A stretch of 17,827 nucleotides of DNA from Pseudomonadota bacterium. Its GTDB lineage: Bacteria; Desulfobacterota; JAPLJL01. The stretch lies in the NCBI GenBank assembly GCA_026388615.1, contig JAPLJL010000112.1, positions 1 to 17,827 on the forward strand. Direction: 5' to 3'. This document shows positions 13,417 through 17,827 of the stretch, in pieces (the stretch's first letter is position 1; the number at the start of each line of letters is the position of its first letter). The translations under genes were made by a program, and so were the position numbers. The notes under the pieces are model-generated. The model was given only the letters and a program-made list of their open reading frames with translations. It was not told the origin of the DNA and did no database searches.

Positions 13417-15516
13417 ATGATTGAAACTGCACAGAGGGAAGTATTCGGTCATATCCCCCACGCGCTGGAGATCGGTCATTACGTCCTGTCGGTCCTGGCG
13501 GTCGTTTTCCTGGCCTACGGGATCTACCGCCGTTTCAACATCTGGCGGATGGGGAAAATCGAGGGACGGGAAGGCGCTTTCAAACCCGGGATCAAAGGGA
13601 TGCTGGAGGATGTCTTCCTCCTGATGGAAAGCCCTTCCGTCATGAGCAATTACTTCAAGCGCCTCTGGAGATTCATCCGGGACGGCGCCCTCCAGCTCCG
13701 GCCCCTGCGGGAACTTTACCCGGGGTTGATGCACATCCTGATTTTCTGGGGGATCGCCATCCTCCTCGTCGGAGCGTTGGTGGACGCGGTGGACCACTAT
13801 ATCTCCCTCTTCCTCTCTCCTGCCTTGCATTTCAACCAGGGATTCTTTTATATCGGCTTCTCCATCTTTCTGGAATTCGTCGGCCTGGGCTTCGTGCTCG
13901 GCCCGGCGATCGCCATCTTCCGGCGGTACATCCAGCGCCCGCCGCGGCTGAGTGATACCAAGGGGGAGGACGCCCTGGTCCTCGGGCTCCTGCTCTTCAT
14001 CGCGGTTTCCGGCTTCCTGCTTGAGGGCCTCGGACAGGTTCTCGACCAGCCCGCCTGGGGAAAATGGTCTTTTGTCGGATTCGGAATTGCCTCCGTTCTG
14101 AAACCGCTTGGCTTCGCAGGCAGTCTTTACGTCCCCGTCTGGTTCATGCACCAGGTCACCGCGCTCGCCTTCATTGCCATCATTCCCTACACCAAGCTTT
14201 TCCACATCATCACCTCCTCGATGACCCTCTACCTGGCCCCGGTGGATGAAGCCAAGGGCGCCCTCTCCACCCCCTTCAGCCTGAAGGAAATGATGGAGGC
14301 GACGACCGAGGTCCAGTTCAAGCTCGGGGCGGACCGGATCGAGGACTTTACCTTCAGCCAGCTGGTTTCCCTGGACGGCTGCACCCGGTGCGGGCGCTGC
14401 CAGGATAACTGCCCGGCGCATCTGTCCGAGCGGCCGCTTTCGCCCAAGGAACTCATCCAGGACCTGAAAACCCACATGCTGGAGAAGGCCAAGGCCATCT
14501 CCCAAGGTAAAGAAGCGAAACCCCTCCACGAGGAAGCCATCAAGGCCGAGTCCCTCTGGGCCTGCACCACCTGCCGGAACTGCATCGAACACTGCCCGGT
14601 GGGCATCCAGCATCTTCCCTTTATCATGGACCTCCGCCGCTCGCTGGTGGGCGAGGCCAAGATCGACCACCTCCAGCGCCAGTCCCTGATGAACACCACC
14701 AACAACTACAATCCCTGGGGCATCGCCTTCAGCGATCGGGCCGCCTGGGCCGCGGACCTGAAAATCCCCCGCGCGGCCGAGGGTGACTTTGAATATCTCT
14801 ATTTCGTCGGCTGCGCCGGCACCTACGACCAGAAGGCCCAGAAAATCGCCCTGGCCATGGTCAAAGTCATGAGAGCCGCCGGGATCAAGTTCGCCATCCT
14901 GGGCGAGCAGGAAAAGTGCTGCGGTGAGTGGGTCCGCCGGCTGGGTGACGAAGGCCTCTACCAGCAGCTGGTGATGGATAACACCGAGGTTATGAATCAG
15001 GCCGGGGTGAAAAAGATCATCACCGCCTGCCCCCATTGCTTCACCACCCTGAAAGACGAATACCCGACCCTGGGAGGCAAGTACGAAGTCTTCCATCAAA
15101 GCCAGCTGGTCAGCGAGTGGGTCAGGTCCGGCCGGATCGCCCTGAAAAAAGAGCTGGACCTGAAAGTCGCCTATCACGATTCCTGCTACCTGGGCCGGTA
15201 TAACGACATTTACGAACAGCCCCGCAGCCTGATCCAGGCCATTCCCAAGACCCAGCTGGTGGAAATCGAGCGGAATCATAATAAGAGCTTCTGCTGCGGA
15301 GCCGGCGGCGGCGGAATGTGGGCGGAATTCGAGAAGGGGCGCAAACCCAGCGAACTGCGGCTGGAAATGGCGCTCAAGTCCGATCCCGGGATGATCGTCA
15401 CCGCCTGCCCTTATTGCATGACCATGTTCGAGGACGCGATGAAGGTCAAGGACATCGAAGGGAAGGTCCAGCTCAAGGACGTGGTCGAACTGGTGGCTGA
15501 GCATATGGCGGTCTAG
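13417..15516 (+). CDS. EMO-like membrane Fe-S oxidoreductase (Etf:quinone oxidoreductase candidate; DUF224/HdrD-type)
   Basis: A 699-residue membrane-bound protein fusing a cytochrome-b-like domain to a heterodisulfide-reductase-like module. Residues 1-275 contain about six hydrophobic helices with histidines suited to heme b ligation (near 21, 106, 127, 245 and 263). Two [4Fe-4S] motifs follow: CTRCGRCQDNCP (322-333) and CTTCRNCIEHCP (383-394). Two CCG domains come next: C466, CCG at 501-503 and CPHC at 538-541; then C590, CCG at 626-628 and CPYC at 664-667. This architecture, next to etfBA, matches the EMO (Etf:methylmenaquinone oxidoreductase) described in syntrophic fatty-acid oxidisers such as Syntrophomonas. 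The inferred role is to take electrons from EtfAB into the quinone pool. The ATG has CAGGAG upstream. A strong terminator follows, ending the operon. Confidence 0.88.
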   Translation: MIETAQREVFGHIPHALEIGHYVLSVLAVVFLAYGIYRRFNIWRMGKIEGREGAFKPGIKGMLEDVFLLMESPSVMSNYFKRLWRFIRDGALQLRPLRELYPGLMHILIFWGIAILLVGALVDAVDHYISLFLSPALHFNQGFFYIGFSIFLEFVGLGFVLGPAIAIFRRYIQRPPRLSDTKGEDALVLGLLLFIAVSGFLLEGLGQVLDQPAWGKWSFVGFGIASVLKPLGFAGSLYVPVWFMHQVTALAFIAIIPYTKLFHIITSSMTLYLAPVDEAKGALSTPFSLKEMMEATTEVQFKLGADRIEDFTFSQLVSLDGCTRCGRCQDNCPAHLSERPLSPKELIQDLKTHMLEKAKAISQGKEAKPLHEEAIKAESLWACTTCRNCIEHCPVGIQHLPFIMDLRRSLVGEAKIDHLQRQSLMNTTNNYNPWGIAFSDRAAWAADLKIPRAAEGDFEYLYFVGCAGTYDQKAQKIALAMVKVMRAAGIKFAILGEQEKCCGEWVRRLGDEGLYQQLVMDNTEVMNQAGVKKIITACPHCFTTLKDEYPTLGGKYEVFHQSQLVSEWVRSGRIALKKELDLKVAYHDSCYLGRYNDIYEQPRSLIQAIPKTQLVEIERNHNKSFCCGAGGGGMWAEFEKGRKPSELRLEMALKSDPGMIVTACPYCMTMFEDAMKVKDIEGKVQLKDVVELVAEHMAV

Positions 15517-15541
15517 AATCTTTCAATAATATCTTTTTTGA

Positions 15542-15580
15542 AAAGCCCCGGTTATTCTTAGGCCGGGGCTTTAATTTTAC
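15542..15580 (+). terminator. Rho-independent terminator after the etf operon
   Basis: The 10-bp perfect stem AAAGCCCCGG (15542-15551) / CCGGGGCTTT (15563-15572) has an 11-base loop and is followed by a T-rich run (AATTTTAC). It lies 25 bases after the EMO-like stop codon. Confidence 0.88.
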
Positions 15581-15622
15581 TTTTTCAGTATGGAATTTGT
15601 GTTTGACCTAATAAATCTTTCC

Positions 15623-15678
15623 GTAGTTGCCCGATTTATCGGGCTTCTTAGAAAACCGCCGATGAATCGGCATACTAC
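15623..15678. repeat. Palindromic double-hairpin repeat
   Basis: Outer arms GTAGTTGCC (15623-15631) and GGCATACTAC (15669-15678) are near reverse complements. Inside are two perfect hairpins: GCCCGAT-TT-ATCGGGC (15629-15644) and GCCGAT-GA-ATCGGC (15658-15671). It lies between the etf terminator and the next gene and appears to be a dispersed intergenic repeat. Confidence 0.55.
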
Positions 15679-15696
15679 AAAATAATCCGACGGGTC

Positions 15697-16770
15697 ATGG
15701 AGAACCACAACCGATTCAAATCTCCGCAGGACCCGGAAGTCGGGCGCTTCCTGAAATCACTCGGGATTCACCCCCTGCCCACCCGTCTTCCCTACCCGGC
15801 CCCCAGCCAGGTCAACGCCTACCTGATCGAGGGTGACGGCCTGCTTCTGATCGACACGGGATTGAACGAAGACGAAACCTGGGAAACCCTGGAAAATGAT
15901 TTTGCCCGTCTCGGTCACACCTTCGCGGAGGTCCGCCGGATTTACCTGACCCACGGCCATCTGGATCATTACGGGATCGCCCGCAAGATCCAGGACCTCT
16001 CCGGGGCCAAGGTTTATATCCACCCGCGGGACCGCGCCAAGGTCCTGGCGCCCACCCCGGAAAAGCAGAAAGCCGAAAAAGCCCTCTACCGGAATTACCT
16101 GATGGGAGCGGGTTTCCCGGAAGAAGAGACGGATAACATCCTCCAATTCTCCGAGGCGTTCCGGCACCATGCCCTTCCGCTCGAGAAGCTGGAAATGGTG
16201 GATGAAGGCGAAATCATCAAATGGGGCCAGGTAATCCTCAAGGTGATGAACCTGCCCGGGCATACCCGCGGAATGATCAACTTTTACGAACCCCGTCACC
16301 GCCTCCTATTTTCCGGCGACCATATTCTCTCCGATATCTCGCCCAATCCCCTGCCCGACCTGGACGCGGCCATAAGTACCCAGGAACTGGAGCTAAAAAC
16401 CGGGGGAAACGGTTCGGATCCTTTTCCCCGATTCCTGAGCCTGATCCAGTACCTCGTCTCGATCCAGCGGGTCCTGTCCCTCGACCTGGACCTGATCCTC
16501 CCCGGCCACGGGGAGCTGATCGTGGACCACCGCCAGCTGCTCCTCGACCTCGGCCGCTTCTACCAGGAACGGCAGGGTAAAATCATGGCCATCCTGGGAA
16601 GTAAGGAGCTCACCCCGATGGATATCTCCCGGGAACTCTTTCCGGGGGTTTCGGCTTTCGAGGTCATCCTGGCCATCTCCGAGGTGGTCGGGAATGCCGA
16701 GGTCCTGGAGGAACAGGGCCGGCTGGTGCGGGAAATCAGGGACGGGAAAATCCGCTACCGGAAGAAGTAG
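15697..16770 (+). CDS. Metallo-beta-lactamase-fold hydrolase
   Basis: A 357-residue MBL-fold protein with a complete di-metal site: THGHLDH (85-91), the His of LPGHTRG (187-192), the Asp of FSGDH (206-209) and the His of PGHGE (269-273). The first 50 residues form the usual beta-sheet start with NAYLIEGDGLLLIDTG. The C-terminal 80 residues (about 275-355) resemble the helical/winged-helix tail of LACTB2-like and glyoxalase-II-like hydrolases. The likely chemistry is hydrolysis of a thioester or phosphoester; the substrate is unknown. Because it follows the Etf-EMO genes, a role in acyl-CoA metabolism is possible, but a terminator separates it from that operon. The ATG at 15697 has no strong ribosome binding site. 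Confidence 0.88.
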   Translation: MENHNRFKSPQDPEVGRFLKSLGIHPLPTRLPYPAPSQVNAYLIEGDGLLLIDTGLNEDETWETLENDFARLGHTFAEVRRIYLTHGHLDHYGIARKIQDLSGAKVYIHPRDRAKVLAPTPEKQKAEKALYRNYLMGAGFPEEETDNILQFSEAFRHHALPLEKLEMVDEGEIIKWGQVILKVMNLPGHTRGMINFYEPRHRLLFSGDHILSDISPNPLPDLDAAISTQELELKTGGNGSDPFPRFLSLIQYLVSIQRVLSLDLDLILPGHGELIVDHRQLLLDLGRFYQERQGKIMAILGSKELTPMDISRELFPGVSAFEVILAISEVVGNAEVLEEQGRLVREIRDGKIRYRKK

Positions 16771-16779
16771 CGGAAAGAT

Positions 16780-16806
16780 TTGACACTCTTTTCCGATTAA
16801 TGTAAT
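16780..16806 (+). promoter_or_regulatory. Possible promoter of the GH5 lipoprotein gene
   Basis: A perfect TTGACA (16780-16785) is followed by TGTAAT (16801-16806, five of six) at a short 15-base spacing. The predicted start is only about ten bases before the ATG, consistent with the lack of a Shine-Dalgarno sequence there. Confidence 0.4.
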
Positions 16807-16821
16807 TCTTACCTAATCGCT

Positions 16822-17827
16822 ATGAGAACCGTCTATCGACAGACAGTCCTTTTATTCCTGGTCTGCGCCATGGCTTTCTCAGGCTGCCAGGGGAAAAAAC
16901 CCGACTTCCAGTCCAACCGGCTGACCCGGGTCCATACCGACCTCAGTTATATAAAGGATGAATTCGGGCGCTACGTTTATTTCCACGGGGTCAACGCCAG
17001 CGCCAGCGCCAAGTTCCCGGCCAACGAGGACCAGCAGAAGTTCGTCATCAATGATGCGGACGGCATCCCCTCCTATGTCGGCAAGCCCTTCCCCCTGGCT
17101 GACGCCGACCGGCATTTCCAACAGCTGCACGATCTCGGTTTCAATTCCATCCGCCTGATCATGACCTGGGAGGCCATCCAGCCGGAGGCCCCCGGGAAAT
17201 TCGACCAGGAATACCTGGACTACATCCAGCAGATCGTGGCCAAGGCCAACGAGCACCACGTTTACGTCCTGATGGATATGCACCAGGACCTCTTCAGCCG
17301 CTTCATGATCAGCAAATTCAACGACATGTTCGATATCCTCAAAACCGGGATCATCAAGCACGGAAGCATGGAAGCCATGGTGGCAGCCCTGGTTCCTCCT
17401 TATAACAACGCGGTCCGCGGCGACGGCGCCCCCAAGTGGGCGGTGCAGGCCATCATGCCCGAGAAAAACCTGGATTCCAGTCACTGGGGATCTCCCCGGA
17501 TCTTCGGCCGTCTCGACGCCAATTCCCTGAATGTCATCAACAGCCTGGCTGGGAAATTCCTGGGATCCAGCTTTTCGCTTCCTCCCGATATTCTGAACAT
17601 CGTCCAGCCCGACGGCCCCTTCGACATCACCGAGACCAGCGATTTCCTCCCCCTGACCATGTGGGGGGTCAACGGGGGCATCTCCCTCGACATGCAAAGG
17701 TGCTTCGCCGCCTTCTTCGCCGGCCGGGATGCCTATCCCACCCTCCTGGTCGACGAGCAGGGCCATCGTTCGGCCAATGGGAGAAACATCCAGGACTTCC
17801 TTCAGGATCAATACACCGCCGCCTGGG
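16822..17827 (+). CDS. Lipoprotein GH5-family glycosidase, endoglycoceramidase-like (3' end outside window)
   Basis: An open frame of 335 residues runs off the window. It starts with a lipoprotein signal peptide: basic n-region, hydrophobic core LLFLVCAMAF, and lipobox FSGC with Cys22. The N-terminal part of a GH5 (beta/alpha)8 barrel follows: YFHGVNASASAKFP (53-66), LGFNSIRLIMTWEAIQPEAPGKFDQEYLD in two parts (105-118 and 119-133), VYVLMDMHQDLFSR (147-160) and GDGAPKWA (200-207). The HQD-x-x-S and G-[ND]-GAP-x-W motifs are those of endoglycoceramidase-type GH5 enzymes, which cleave glycans from glycolipids. The catalytic acid/base (NEP) and nucleophile Glu should lie beyond the window, so activity is unconfirmed. 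There is an extended region of about 90 residues before the expected NEP. Transcription probably starts from the adjacent TTGACA promoter. Confidence 0.82.
   Translation, partial: MRTVYRQTVLLFLVCAMAFSGCQGKKPDFQSNRLTRVHTDLSYIKDEFGRYVYFHGVNASASAKFPANEDQQKFVINDADGIPSYVGKPFPLADADRHFQQLHDLGFNSIRLIMTWEAIQPEAPGKFDQEYLDYIQQIVAKANEHHVYVLMDMHQDLFSRFMISKFNDMFDILKTGIIKHGSMEAMVAALVPPYNNAVRGDGAPKWAVQAIMPEKNLDSSHWGSPRIFGRLDANSLNVINSLAGKFLGSSFSLPPDILNIVQPDGPFDITETSDFLPLTMWGVNGGISLDMQRCFAAFFAGRDAYPTLLVDEQGHRSANGRNIQDFLQDQYTAAW

Noticed and set aside
13363..15504. Long minus-strand open frame of 713 codons opposite the EMO-like gene
   Set aside because: It is an antisense shadow of a GC-rich gene. The plus-strand protein has all its Fe-S and CCG motifs, while the antisense product shows none.

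Overview
The window looks like a chromosomal segment of a free-living, strictly anaerobic bacterium with ferredoxin- and Etf-based energy metabolism. Coding regions are GC-rich, with most third codon positions G or C, while the gaps between genes are AT-richer and full of small palindromic repeats. The gene content (energy-converting group 4 [NiFe] hydrogenase, 2-oxoacid:ferredoxin oxidoreductase, EtfAB with a membrane iron-sulfur partner) fits a fermenter or syntroph, for example a Desulfobacterota-like or uncultured-phylum bacterium. The phylum cannot be fixed from this sequence.

Left block, minus strand (1-4693): five tightly packed, partly overlapping genes encode NuoL-, NuoH-, NuoB-, NuoC- and NuoD-like subunits in the order echA-echB-echC-echD-echE. 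The last gene runs off the window edge. The CxxC nickel-ligand motif in the large subunit makes this a hydrogenase rather than complex I. A plus-strand tRNA-Pro(CGG) with its own promoter lies just upstream of the operon.

Middle block, minus strand (5113-8326): a four-subunit 2-oxoacid (probably branched-chain) ferredoxin oxidoreductase in the order ferredoxin, alpha (VorB), beta (TPP subunit), gamma, followed by a tandem ACT-domain protein. The beta gene is interrupted by one in-frame UGA exactly inside the TPP-site motif (YGMT-UGA-GQMAPTT). The frame is intact on both sides, and an 11-bp hairpin begins at the nucleotide immediately after the UGA. Selenocysteine insertion or programmed readthrough, a nonsense mutation, and a sequencing error are all possible. 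This is the most interesting point in the window. An inositol-monophosphatase-family gene (8461-9249) lies upstream.

Repeat region (9250-10072): about 820 bp without a credible gene. It holds a 432-bp element bounded by long terminal inverted repeats (28 bp perfect, MITE-like) and a second modular palindromic repeat that has a relative beside the tRNA gene.

Right block, plus strand (10073-17827): a CCA-adding-type nucleotidyltransferase; an etfB-etfA-EMO-like operon with a promoter before it and a clear rho-independent terminator after it; a metallo-beta-lactamase-fold hydrolase; and the 5' part of a lipoprotein GH5 glycosidase resembling endoglycoceramidases.

Inferred metabolism: VOR oxidises branched-chain 2-oxoacids and reduces ferredoxin, Ech re-oxidises ferredoxin with H2 formation and ion pumping, and EtfAB plus the EMO-like protein carry electrons from acyl-CoA dehydrogenases to the quinone pool. 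Start codons are varied (three TTG and three GTG starts with good Shine-Dalgarno sequences), and TGA is used as a stop only once among 15 visible gene ends.
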